Shown here in pieces: positions 11,580-21,267 of a stretch of 22,320 nucleotides of DNA. Under the pieces are notes generated by a model that was not told the DNA's origin, made no database searches, and saw only the letters and a list, made by a program, of their open reading frames with translations. Position 1 is the stretch's first letter; each line of letters begins with the position of its first letter. Both the position numbers and the translations under genes were made by a program. The stretch is from Seison nebaliae (Eukaryota; Rotifera; Pararotatoria; Seisonacea; Seisonidae): NCBI GenBank assembly GCA_023231475.1, contig JALJEE010002320.1, forward strand, positions 1-22,320, given 5' to 3'.

Positions 11580-13496
11580 TCAATTTACTAACTTCGATAT
11601 CGTATCATGATGATGTTTAATGTCTTCATTCGAATTATTTATCGATTTACAATTCCTCGATTGAAATTGATCACATTCAGCTGAATATAACGATTGTTTC
11701 TGTTGAAGTTCATGTTCTCGTCGATTCAATTCTTTTTCACGATTCAAATGAACTTCTTCTAATTCATTTTTCAATTTATCTAATCCATCCAATTTCTCTT
11801 TGACCTTTCAATGTAAAATTAGAAGAAAGTCATTTTGTTGAAGAATAGAAAAAAGAACTTTTGTCTCGAAAACTTTCTCCATCTCATTTCTCATCCGTTC
11901 CAATTTATCTTCGTATTCTTTCTCCTGATCAATCAGAACGTTAAGTAAATTTTTCTCTTTGACACTTTCGTTCATTCCTTCTGTCAATTCGATCGATTGA
12001 TCATTTGAGCTTCCTCTCGATTTCAATACGAGATATGCTAATTTCTTATAACGATAATTCTCATAATGAATGTTGTGAGTCGTCTCTTTCAAATCTTGCA
12101 TATGTGTACGTATCAACATTTCTCTCATTGCTTTAAAATCACAATGTTCATTATTCTCAACATTTATCGTTCCCCACTGGTATTGACGTCCGCGAAATTT
12201 CTTTCCATTTTCGTCTGTTATAATCCTGTTACTTCCCACCACAGCAAATGGAACTTTCTGTTTGAGAGTCTCATTATATTTATATGACTCTCCGTTGGCT
12301 TCATTGGAGAAATCGTAAATTTGAATATTATTATCGATCAAATCTTTCAAAATTTGTTTCTTGAATTGATTTAATTCTTCTTTCAACATCGTATCAGCTT
12401 TCGCAATTACTGGAATGATATTGACACGTTGATGTAATTGTTTCATAAATTTGATATCGATTTGTTTCAGTCGATGTCCAGTCGGTGAAATAAAATAAAT
12501 ACAAGAATGGATTCTCTTGTCATCTCTCATCTCATTTAGATCAGTTACAGATGAAATATTCATTTCAGATTTATAATATTCTTCATATTGATGATCGATA
12601 TATTCTAATATTGGTTTCCAACACATACGATTATCTAATGCATCTCCAAATCCGGGAGTGTCGATAATTCTTAATAACAAATGAACTCCTCTCTCTTGTA
12701 AATGAACTTCCCGAGTACCAATATCATTTGTTTGTTGAGGGATGGATGGGGGTGTGCATGATGATGACGTTTCATAATTCCCATAAATTTCCGTTTGAAA
12801 TAAAGAATTTACAAGTGTACTTTTACCTAATCCCGATTCACCGACCACCATCATATTAAACTGAAAACCATTTTTCATCGATAATTTATAAATTTGATTT
12901 GTGATATTAATAATTCCAACACTATTATCCAAATTAATGATTTTCTTATTCTCATTCTCTAACGATTTCGTTATGAGAGGAGAACGTAATGGTTTTGTTG
13001 GTTTCGTACCATTTCGATTAGAATTCATTTTATTCTCTGTAAGATTAGATGATGTCGTTGAGAAATGAGTTTCCGGTTCGGCTAATGGAACAATTCTGCT
13101 TGGTGAATCATGACGAGAAGTGGGAACGGTTGGTGGTGATACTTTTATAATTTTATTTTTATTTAATCGATTATCCGATTGGGGTTTAATAGTCGATGAT
13201 GTTGATGATATTGTTGAAGTGGAGGATGATGAAGATGAATGTATTCCAGATTCTTTCGAATTCGAAGAAACGACTGATGACATCATTGAACGACTACCAA
13301 CAAATGTCTTGTAATTATTAATATTCTGCTTTTGTTCTTGTTGTTGCTGTTGAAAATGTCGATGTGAATGACGATGATTAGTATTATTGTTGTTGTTATT
13401 ATTGTTATTCTTCAAGAAAACTACATTCTTTATACCTTTTGGAGAAATGATTGTTGAAGTATTCGTCTCAACCAAATTGCCATTCTCTTTCAACAT
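11580..13496 (-). CDS. Septin, SEPT7/Peanut-like GTPase with a long disordered N-terminus, two exons
   Basis: Exon 1 is 13496-11859 and exon 2 is 11804-11580, giving 620 aa. The 54-nt intron (11858-11805) joins ...MEKVFETK to VKEKLDGLDK, the usual septin coiled-coil path. The start is fixed by an in-frame TGA two codons upstream. Residues 1-190 are low complexity: poly-Asn, a HRHSHRH motif, poly-Gln, Ser/Thr runs and RSP/SPSR motifs. The GTPase core follows: P-loop GESGLGKST (219-227), DTPGFGD (279-285), AKAD (365-368), and the septin unique element with GKKFRGRQYQWG and HYENYR (to 482). A C-terminal coiled coil runs from about 510 to 605. TNQIYK before the P-loop and MLIRTHMQDLK place it nearest the SEPT7/Peanut group, though it is divergent. 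Septins assemble into GTP-binding filaments at membranes, cytokinetic rings and cilia. The tail is unusually long for this group, so it may be a lineage-specific paralogue. Confidence 0.95.
11805..11858 (-). other. Inferred 54-nt intron of the septin gene
   Basis: On the minus strand it begins GTTCTTTT and ends ACATTGAAAG. It lies in phase 0 between AAA (Lys546) and GTC (Val547). Reading through would add 16 hydrophobic residues and a stop, cutting off the coiled coil. Both the donor (AAA/GTTCTT) and the acceptor are weak, so the exact ends are inferred from the fit to the septin family. Confidence 0.75.
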
Positions 13497-16009
13497 TATT
13501 CACAATTAAGTGTGTGTCAGATGGACATGGAAAACGAACAGACGACGATTGATCAGTTATAGAAAGATTACTAACGTAAAAAGTTAAGTGAAAGAAATTG
13601 AGGTAGTAGTTAATTAAAGGAATTAAATAATGAATATTAAATTAATATTAAATATGATATAAATAATATTCACATGAAAATGTTAAAAGAAAATTTAAAT
13701 AATTTCTTCTAATATGAACTTACTCAGCATTTGGTCTCCACATGATCTCAGTGGACGGAGACGAAAATAGATAATATTTTAGAGGCATATAACGAAACAT
13801 GAAAAGAATTAGAATACAAATAACAACTTTCGCTTCCTAATTCTCATCAACGACGATATTTATGGTTAATTAACATTCTGGTGACAGAACGAACGGAAAG
13901 CTGTCAGACATCTATTCTTCAACGATCTTATCTATTTCATCCATTCTCATCCTGATACTCTTATCATACTTATTATTATTTTTGGGGAAACTAATTAGAA
14001 TAATATATAAAAACTCTCATTCTTAAAAATAACAATAACAACAGAATAATTCTAGTCTCTTATTATTATTATTAGTAACAATAATTTTTTTTCACATTAT
14101 CTTCTTAAAATAAAAGCAAAAATCATCATCATGAAAAATATCAGAAAAATTGAGAGAATAATAAAGGAAACATACGGAAGTAGAGAATACTTGAAAGAAC
14201 TTCCTTCTTATCGTCCTCTTCATTTTCTTCTTACCCAGTCTACCAGTCTTCTAATTCTCTCGTTGAAATTTCAGGAGACTTAATAAAGAATTAGAATAAA
14301 ATGAGAAGACATGAAGAACATACATAATAGCATTCATTCAAAATACGAATGAAATGAAGATCGACTCACATTTATTATCCGCATTCACATACAAATTTTT
14401 TATGATAAAAGAAACACTTTAACGTCATTTAGAAACTATAAAATTTCTCATCTACTATTTCTATATTTTGTTCGATTATTAAGAATAATATTTTCAACTA
14501 GTCGAAGATTTGTAAAAAGATAAATTTAGAACCTCCCTCCTCAAACCATCATTCCTAAACACACGAATTTCAAGATGAATGAGGAAGTTCATTCAAATGT
14601 TTATCAGTTACTTAATTGTTTCCCCTCCGCTACTTCTTTCATTCGGACACAAAAGCCGATTCGCAAATTTCTCTATCGGAATACGATTACCTCCAAATAA
14701 AGTAAATATTTTGTTGAATCCAAGTGAATGAATCCAAAAGGATTTAATTAATCGATCAACAGCTGATATTTGTAAACAGTATAGCTAGAAACAGACGTCT
14801 GAAAATAGTCTCTATGGACAATTCGTCAAATTATTTCGTCTACCATTTCTTTGATTCATGCAATTTTACTCTTTATTCGTTTGGTACATGTCTGAAACTT
14901 TCAGTACATTCTCTTCCCGATACTAAAAAGATGATCGTCTTCTTCGATAAAAGGAAGACATATTACCGGAAATACATTTGACAATCGAGTCGAAGTTCAA
15001 AAGATTTATCCGTATCCGAATAAACTAATATTCTTTCCAATTAGCACTTATTCTTTATACTTTCCATCGTACAACATGTTGTTTATAGAGAAATAAAATC
15101 AATTCATATAAAATCGATGCATAAATATATGCCACTCCTAAACCACAAAATTCTATGAATAAAGAGAGATGATTCTCAATGCAAATAATCGATATGAAGA
15201 AATTGGGAATTTTATTCATCAGTCTGTTCTCATCAATAAGAAAATAATTCTTTTAAAATATACATTCTCAGCTGACTTCGTTCTAATAAGATTCGTACAA
15301 TTCAACATGCAGACATCAAATAAAGAAAAGAGGAAAAACAATTGATTATCAGATGTCTCTTTATCTCTTTGCATCAACTGCTTTTCCATCCATTTGGCAA
15401 ATCGGTAGAATTGACTCAAAATATTTTTGACTCTCTAAATATTATCCCCAAATAAATCGTTAATTTTACTTTCCTTAACAATAAGAACATCGATTGATAA
15501 ACATAAGAATGCTGCGCAACTTTCTCTAAACAAAATAACTTACAGTGAAAAATTTAACGGGAAAAAGAATTAACATCCTGTAATGGAATCGTAAACGACT
15601 CCACAAAACATTCTTCGCATCTACAAGAACTTTTCACAATAACTTGCTAACAGAAAATTAAAATTTGAACTGTTCTACATAAAAAAATATATATAGAAAA
15701 GGAATAATTTAGAATAAGTTTAATAATCGGAAACAAAATGAATGGTCTTTCATTTAGAATTGAGGGAAATTTGTAATGAAATATAAGAGAATATGAATAA
15801 GAAAAGAATATTCATCCAATTTTAAAAAATTTTAGCTTTGTATTTATAAAATTATAATGTTCGTATTTATTAATTTATTTTTTATTAATTTTTCAAATTT
15901 TATTTATTATAAACCTTTATTATATTTATTCAAAAAATCAAACAGTTTGGATCAATATTCATGACTTTATCAAGGAAAGTGTAACGAGCATTTTTTAGTT
16001 TTTTCTCAA
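13497..16009. other. Intergenic region upstream of the septin gene
   Basis: About 2.5 kb with no coding frame I can support. It should hold the septin promoter and 5' UTR. A good splice donor (GA/GTAAGT on the minus strand at 13723) 220 nt upstream of the septin ATG might end a non-coding first exon. The stretch 15820-15940 is nearly pure A/T and lies just before the first LINE fragment. I saw no RNA genes. Confidence 0.5.
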
Positions 16010-16790
16010 TTTTTGTTGAAATATGAGGTTTTACCAAATATGACGCCATTTTGTGAAAAATGTAGAAATTTTTCCGATCGCATCGAGTCTCGCGATGATC
16101 GCGATATGTATTGCATAAATTTCATTAAACTTCTATCGACCAACGCCTGACCAATATCAGTAGTAAAATGGAATTCTTGCTGCTTAAATTTGTTTCCAAT
16201 TAACAAAGGTGTGCGTCAAGGTCCTTGGCTCCTTGGATTTTTGGTAAATTAGTTGATGAAATTCTATGTTATGTCAATAATCGTTTTATTTTCAAAATCG
16301 GTTCATCAGCCTTTCCGGTCTTATACTCCTATGCGGACGATATGATAATCTGTTGTAACAGTACTACAAAAAGCTATCATATCCTTAAAATCGTGAAGTC
16401 CCGTTTCGCGAATTTGTGGATTGAAATCAACGAATCTAAATCAAAAATTTTGTCTAATATTTCAAACTTCTCCTCTCACATTATTGTCACTCTCAATATT
16501 TCAATTGAAATTGAGTTTTTTGGTTGTCAAATTACAACAATCCAAGAAATCATCCAAATTGACTGACTTCATAAGATGTAAATTTCGTCGAATGTTTTAT
16601 TCTTTTTTCCATCGCTGCAAATTCTTCCCAGTTAAGATGAAACTCCGTCTATTTGTAACTTACTGTTGCGATTTCTATGGTCTGACCGTATCATTATCTT
16701 CCATTCAGAAATCATCACACTCTCTTGATAACATATAACAGAACGATAGGTATGATGCTCGGATGTGGTAAACCTTTTAATTGTAATTGA
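16010..16790 (+). mobile_element. LINE (non-LTR retrotransposon) fragment, copy 1, decayed
   Basis: Reverse-transcriptase pieces read on the plus strand: CINFIKLLSTNA then NKGVRQG (GVRQG codons at 16208-16222), which matches the non-LTR motif before the catalytic centre. YSYADDMI follows (YADD codons at 16330-16341), with a downstream WIEINESKSKIL block. The C-terminal part continues to KTIGMMLGCGKPF-like sequence near 16770. At least two frame changes and internal stops break it, so it is not active. No 5' part, endonuclease or tail is visible, and the boundaries are approximate. It is near-identical in long stretches to the fragment at 18652-19770, so both derive from one family. The clade (CR1, RTE, Jockey or other) cannot be told by eye. 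Shorter minus-strand frames here are shadows. Confidence 0.85.
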
Positions 16791-17045
16791 CAAAATTAAC
16801 AAAAAATCATACATGTAGAATTTTCTTATTTTTTTTAAACAGGACAAATATTCAGAATAATGTATTATCGATACCGAAAATTGGGTATATGTAACAATTG
16901 TTATAAAAATAAAGGAAACGAGAGAATTATCACGATTTATTTCATGGATTTGCCAATATTACATTAATAGTATACTAATTAAATAATTAATATATTTTGG
17001 TATATTTCTGATTAATGGCAGTTTACTGTAGTAAAAATTTAACAG
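16791..17045. other. Region between LINE copy 1 and a possible exon
   Basis: An acceptor-like stretch TTATTTTTTTTAAACAG ends at 16842. The following plus-strand frame (FRIMYYRYRKLGICNNCYKN, to a stop near 16973) is open for about 40 codons, which is weak evidence of an exon. Otherwise AT-rich DNA with nothing recognised. Confidence 0.3.
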
Positions 17046-17169
17046 GACTCAACTGCGGAATTCGTACACCGAAGTTTGTCATTCTTATCTGTTTGGCATG
17101 AGTAAACAACCAGAATTATTAAACGAATTATTATTTATTTTAAACATGTCAAAGAAGAATTGTTGTTAA
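17046..17169 (+). CDS. Possible 3'-terminal exon of an unknown gene
   Basis: After the acceptor-like AATTTAACAG the plus strand reads TQLRNSYTEVCHSYLFGMSK followed by QPELLNELLFILNMSKKNCC and a TAA stop. The composition is that of a real amphipathic protein segment rather than translated AT-rich noise, but it is only about 40 codons and I cannot place a partner exon with confidence. It could belong to a plus-strand gene with LINE copy 1 in an intron, or be a decayed piece. No family recognised. Confidence 0.25.
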
Positions 17170-17302
17170 ATTTCTTTTGTTAATTATATATTATATAATT
17201 TTAAACTTTTAGGACAACTTTTGTATATTATAAAAATTCATTCATAGTTTAACATTCTAACGTCCGAATAATCAAGTTTGGATAAATCACTTTTGAACTT
17301 TT

Positions 17303-18300
17303 TTACATTAAACTGTCCATTGAGTTTACTCTCCGACGTTGTCTAGCTCTATCGCTCGAAGCACGTTCATATTCACTCATCATATATTCATCAGTATTCT
17401 GGTTTTCGTTCATCATTTTATGTATAGCATTTTCGAGTTTTACGCCCCCTATAATAATAATATAATCAAGTTAGGGTTTAAATTATTCGGACTAAAGTAG
17501 GTACAAACTTTGTTTCACAAAGACCATAAATAGAAGAACAGTCATAACACAGATAAGCGAGAAGGCAATTATTTGTAAGTTTCTCTTTGATATTTTTCTA
17601 AACCAAATTATGGAACTCTCTCCTCTATATATAAACAAAGGTTCTACGAGTTCATGCTGGTGATTCAAACTATATGGCCCTATGCAATTGACAAACGTTT
17701 CCTGTATATTCTTCCAGGGTATCGAGGAATAAAAATTTACATTAGTTTTCTTTTGATTAATTCGGTTTTGAATAATTGTTTTTAAATCGACTTTGCTAAG
17801 GCTGACAGTATATATGTACCTAAAGGAACATAATCTTCCCACCTTTTTTTTTTCACTTTCCACTGTTGTACTTCCCGTGCCTCCCATAGCTAAGGAATAA
17901 GCTTTCTTTATACAAAAGTTTAACTGTTAATTGAGATACGCTAATGGTTATTATTATTTAATTTGTAATATGAAAATACTTGTTTTTCAAGTCCGGAACG
18001 ACAAAACTGTAGTGCCAGAATTTTGCCCAATTGGACCACATCGATAACAAAATCTATATTTTTGAACACCGTGAGTGGAATGCATTGAGTTTTATCCAAC
18101 TTAAATAATGTTCATTTAACTAAAAATAGAAGTATTAATAACCCTCAAAAACTTATATTTTTCGGTAATATCCCGTCTAATTCGCTATAGAGGAACAAAT
18201 TATACTAAGTTTGGAAAATTAACTTACTGTAAGTCATTTTGATATGGTCTATCTGGTTCATTATAATTGATACGATAAGAATTTTCAAGTTTATAATTTT
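17303..18300 (-). CDS. Unknown multi-exon gene, 3' part, single-pass membrane protein
   Basis: Six minus-strand exon pieces fit in phase: one ending at 18228 (...NYNEPDRPYQNDL, donor CA/GTAAGT), then 18184-18153 (HELDGILPKNI), 18053-17980 (FVIDVVQLGKILALQFCRSG...), 17889-17843 (LWEAREVQQWKVKKK), 17801-17509 and 17448-17303 (ending VNSMDSLM-stop). The introns would be 43, 99, 90, 41 and 60 nt. The fifth exon ends in a clear hydrophobic segment (NLQIIAFSLICVMTVLLFMVF), and the last exon is a hydrophilic tail with DRARQRRRVNSMDSL, so a C-terminal or near-C-terminal membrane anchor is likely. The last two exons are the firmest. The 41-nt intron is weak: without it the 17889 frame reads RWEDYVPLGTYILSALAKSI to a stop. 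No start codon is found for the first piece, so the 5' end is unresolved or the gene is decayed. I do not recognise the family. Confidence 0.45.
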
Positions 18301-18651
18301 CATAACAATAGTTGAATACGAAAATTTAGTGAAATGAAATATAGAATGTAATTAAATTGAAATTACAAAAACTGGAATAGGTTCGGAGTTAGATTATCAT
18401 TTATAACTAGTAATTATCAGGATAGAACACTAGGTAGACAAAAAATATTACGATACCTACAAGGATGATTTGAAGACAATGTTTATACTGTTTGTAGATG
18501 TCGTTTGTAGCCACGATTTTTGATGACAACAATTTTGACAAAAAATAATACGAATAAATTACAATAATATTTCAATTTGTTTATAATAAATTTCATAATT
18601 TTTCTCTATTTGGACGAGTATCATTTTAATAGAGCCACTATATGCAGGGCT
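18301..18651. other. Unassigned stretch before LINE copy 2
   Basis: The minus strand near 18390-18520 can be read as NDIYKQYKHCLQIILVGIVI then FFVYLVFYPDNY-stop, a hydrophobic, membrane-like segment. It has no start and no clear splice link to the exons at 18300 and below. Nothing else was recognised. Confidence 0.3.
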
Positions 18652-18730
18652 CTTTAGTCTTTCTGGTCTTGTACTCCTATGCGCATAATCTGTTGTAACA
18701 CTGCAATAAGATGCCACAATATGCTCAAAG

Positions 18731-18955
18731 GGTAACCGGACAGATTGTAACCCTATATAAAAATTATGTAGAGGACAGTTCTCAACCCAAAAAAGAGAAA
18801 GTTCTCCATCTAATTTTTTATTCGTTTTCAACCTTTTAATATTGTTTCGGACTGTTCTCAACCTTCCATAGTCCTTTCGGACAGTTCTCAACCTTTTTTT
18901 CACAAATTCGGACAGTTCTCAACATTTTTTCGCAATTTCGGACATTTGTATATCC
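18731..18955. repeat. Degenerate ~30-bp tandem repeat (CGGACAGTTCTCAACC core)
   Basis: Three consecutive units at 18848-18877, 18878-18908 and 18909-18938 start CGGAC(A/T)GTTCTCAAC and end in a T-rich spacer. A partial fourth unit begins at 18939. More diverged units are visible at 18737 (CGGACAGATTGTAACCC) and 18773 (GGACAGTTCTCAACCC). On the minus strand it reads as KRLRTVR-type repeats, a frame I regard as accidental. Confidence 0.75.
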
Positions 18956-19020
18956 AAAATTAAATATAATATTTTATTAAAAGTTGACAGATAACAACTA
19001 ATATTTGTAATTATTCAAAG
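18731..19020. mobile_element. 290-nt insert in LINE copy 2 with 6-bp target-site duplication
   Basis: The LINE sequence seen in copy 1 is interrupted here. TCAAAG stands just before the insert (18725-18730) and again at its end (19015-19020), after which the LINE resumes with TCATGAAGTCCCG. That is the pattern of a target-site duplication. The insert has no coding capacity, starts GGTAACCGGACAG and is built largely from imperfect CGGACAGTTCTCAACC repeats. It could be a short non-autonomous element or a mobilised satellite piece. No terminal inverted repeats and no poly-A tail are evident, so the class is unknown. Confidence 0.6.
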
Positions 19021-19841
19021 TCATGAAGTCCCGTTTGACTAATATATGAATTGTAATGAACGAATCCAAATCAAAAATTCTGTCTAATATTTTTAATATC
19101 TCCCCTCATATTAATGTCACAAAATTTCAAATGAAATTGAGTTTTTGGGTTCTCAGCTTAGTAACCGTAAGAAATCTTCCAAATTCACTGACTTCATAAG
19201 ACGTAAATTTCTTCGAATGTTTTATTCTTATTTTCGTCGTTGCAAATTCTTCCCAATTTCGATGATACTCCGTCTATTCGTAACTTACTGTTGCGATTTC
19301 TATGGTCTTGCTTAATCATTATCTTCTACAGTGTAGAATCTACACAGAAATCATTAGACTGTTTCGATCGAACATATAAAAGAACGGTACGTATGCTGTT
19401 CGGATGTGGTAAACCTTTCAACAGATCATTTATGTTTTCTATCTGTGAATTGAAGCCCTGACCACTTCTTCTCTCAATCAGATATTTAAGAGTTCTGGGA
19501 ACTTTCCCTTTTTCCAATTTCCGTCATTTAATAAAAGGGGAATTGTTTTCTACTCCTGTTAGCTTTTTCTGTAATTACTATTCATTACCGTTGCCTTCGT
19601 CCTTAGAAGTCGCTCATTCTACCATCAATAATTTTAACGTCTCCTCATTCATTCCTGTTTCCCTACGATCACATGTGGATCAGAGAAAAGCGCTTATACT
19701 TACAGATTTTTCAGCGGAGTTAACTCGTTTACTTTTTAATTTACCCCGCGGGGATTTGTTGTATTAAAATTTTAAAAAAATAATGACTTTGGAAATACAA
19801 GCGCTACAACTAATTCCCAAAAGTAATTTAAGTAAGAAAAA

Positions 19842-20976
19842 ATGTATCGTTTAATACGTTTTACGAAAACTGTAAGTGATGAAACAAAAGCGCGCAGATT
19901 AAAATTAGAAGAGGATTGTGCAAAAGCTGATTGTCTTACCGTCGCTCCTAAATTAACAGATTATTCTCAATATATAAGTCTTTCTCAATTTCGAAGATTA
20001 GTTGTGGAACTGCAACTCAAATTACAAAAAGAATTTGAAATTAGCTACCAGTTACTCGATAAAAATGATTATAGTTTGTTCTTAAGACCCAATGTTATTC
20101 ATGCTAAAAATGTAAACCGAGAGATTACGCAAAATAAAATAGTTGAAGTTAATGAACTTTGTAACAAGGATGAAATAAAAACGCCGAATATTCCCATGTC
20201 CACCAAGTTTTCCAGGACCCACTTGAGCACTATATCAAAAAATCAACCTAAGTTGAATGAAAAAAGAAATGGAAAAATTACGATAGGATGTTACAACCAA
20301 ATTTGTGCTCACAAACTAACCAACATAAATTGCACTTATAAAAATATATCAAGAAGAGAGTCCATGATGAAAAAGAATGAAGGTGAATTTAAAAAAATTA
20401 CGAGAGCGTCCAAAAGTTTTATTTTGTACTGCAGTACTAATAATAAAAAAAATTTAATTTTAAGGATTTGATTTAGATGATTTTCAACCATTATATAAAA
20501 AAAGTTCTATTAGTATGGAATTGCTTGGAGAAATCTGTTATCAATTGGATAGGCGAATTTTACAATATATTTTTAATTCTTCTAAAATTACCAAACAAGA
20601 CTACGAACTAAATTGTCTTCCACTCTATGGATATTCAACAAAATGTATTCAATGGTTCATTGAATTGTGTGCTACAAACAGGGTGACAAATGTTATTAAC
20701 GCCCAACTTCTAGATGATTTAAAAGATAGATATTGTTATTTATTATCATCCTTAAGACATTTAGGTTATGAAGAAAGGCGTCATGGGAAATTTTGCGAAG
20801 TTATGGTTAATCAATTTGGTTTATTATCTAAAAAAGATCGAAATTTATCTTTTGCTGAATTAAGACAATTAGTGGCTGTACGTGCATTTCCCATATATAG
20901 TAGAGATATGTTAATCATAACAGATTGCTTACTTCTGATGGCAACAAATGACAAGAGAGATGTTTTTTTATATTAA
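19842..20976 (+). CDS. Speriolin (SPATC1) C-terminal-domain protein, two exons
   Basis: Exon 1 is 19842-20415 and exon 2 is 20465-20976, giving 361 aa. The 49-nt intron (20416-20464) has a TACTAAT branch-like motif and ends TTTTAAG. Phase 1 splicing makes ...RASKRFDLDDFQPLYKKSSI and removes the exon 1 stop. Residues about 205-361 match the speriolin C-terminal domain: ELLGEICYQLDRRIL, PLYGYS, LLDDLKDRYCYLLSSLRHLG, MVNQFGLL, LRQLVAVRAFP and a final LIITDCLLLMATND. Residues 45-75 (LSQFRRLVVELQLKLQKEFE) look coiled-coil. The middle is basic and disordered. In mammals speriolin is a testis centrosome protein that binds Cdc20; that role here is only an inference. An alternative start exists: ATG at 19783 (MTLEIQALQLIPKSNL), donor A/GTAAGA at 19832 and acceptor TTAG at 19908, which would replace the first 22 residues. 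The gene begins directly after LINE copy 2. Confidence 0.85.
20416..20464 (+). other. Inferred 49-nt intron of the speriolin-domain gene
   Basis: Donor AAA/GTTTTA, TACTAAT at about 20434-20440, acceptor AATTTTAAG. It is the only nearby GT/AG pair I found that keeps phase between the two long frames. Confidence 0.75.
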
Positions 20977-21003
20977 CCGTTATATTATTATTATCATCAT
21001 CTA

Positions 21004-21023
21004 CTAGTTGCTATAACAACTAG
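21004..21023. repeat. Small hairpin in the presumed 3' UTR
   Basis: CTAGTTG and CAACTAG, seven complementary bases around a 6-nt loop, 28 nt past the speriolin-domain stop codon. It may be chance. Confidence 0.3.
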
Positions 21024-21226
21024 AAGTATACATTTAACATTCTAAAAATTCACATTTCGAACCAAGTTTTCCATTTTCTGATTCAGTCTCCCAAATATTC
21101 TCCGTTCATAAAGTGCAATGATCGAAAATAAGCTAATGTAGTTATATTAGACAATGCTAGTTAGTACATAATTGATATTGTCGTGGTATAATATAAAGAC
21201 TAGTTAAAGAATCACGTTTCTATTAA

Positions 21227-21232
21227 AATAAA
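21227..21232 (+). terminator. Possible polyadenylation signal of the speriolin-domain gene
   Basis: AATAAA about 250 nt past the stop codon, in a run of A/T. It is one of several possible hexamers. Confidence 0.3.
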
Positions 21233-21267
21233 ATAATTTCCTTTCATATCTTATATTTTTGTACACC

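Larger units (their letters stand above)
18652..19770 (+). mobile_element. LINE fragment, copy 2, split by a 290-nt insert
   Basis: The LINE sequence occupies 18652-18730 and 19021-19770. It aligns by eye with copy 1 from the segment just before the YADD box (the box itself is lost through a small deletion) to GCGKPF (TYKRTVRMLFGCGKPF near 19374). It then extends about 350 nt further through ELKP, LSIRYLRVLGTFPFFQF and ELFSTPVSFFCNYYSLPLPS, to an A-rich end (about 19765-19782) that may be the remains of the 3' tail. Several frame changes and stops break it. The block after the fingers/palm resembles the usual LINE C-terminal region. The 5' part is missing, as is normal for LINE insertions. 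Confidence 0.85.

Noticed and set aside
13718-13760. MWRPNA frame followed by GA/GTAAGT upstream of the septin gene
   Set aside because: It cannot join the septin frame because an in-frame TGA precedes the septin ATG with no acceptor between; at most it is a 5' UTR exon.
15219-15419. Minus-strand 66-codon frame
   Set aside because: No motif, no splice support, ordinary length for chance.
17980-18300. Peroxin PEX16 identity for the unknown membrane gene
   Set aside because: A short resemblance (DGIL, VIxxVQLxK) is not backed by the rest of the sequence, and PEX16 lacks such a C-terminal segment and tail.
18559-18903. Minus-strand 114-codon frame with KRLRTVR repeats
   Set aside because: It arises from the tandem repeat and crosses the LINE/insert boundary, so it is not a gene.
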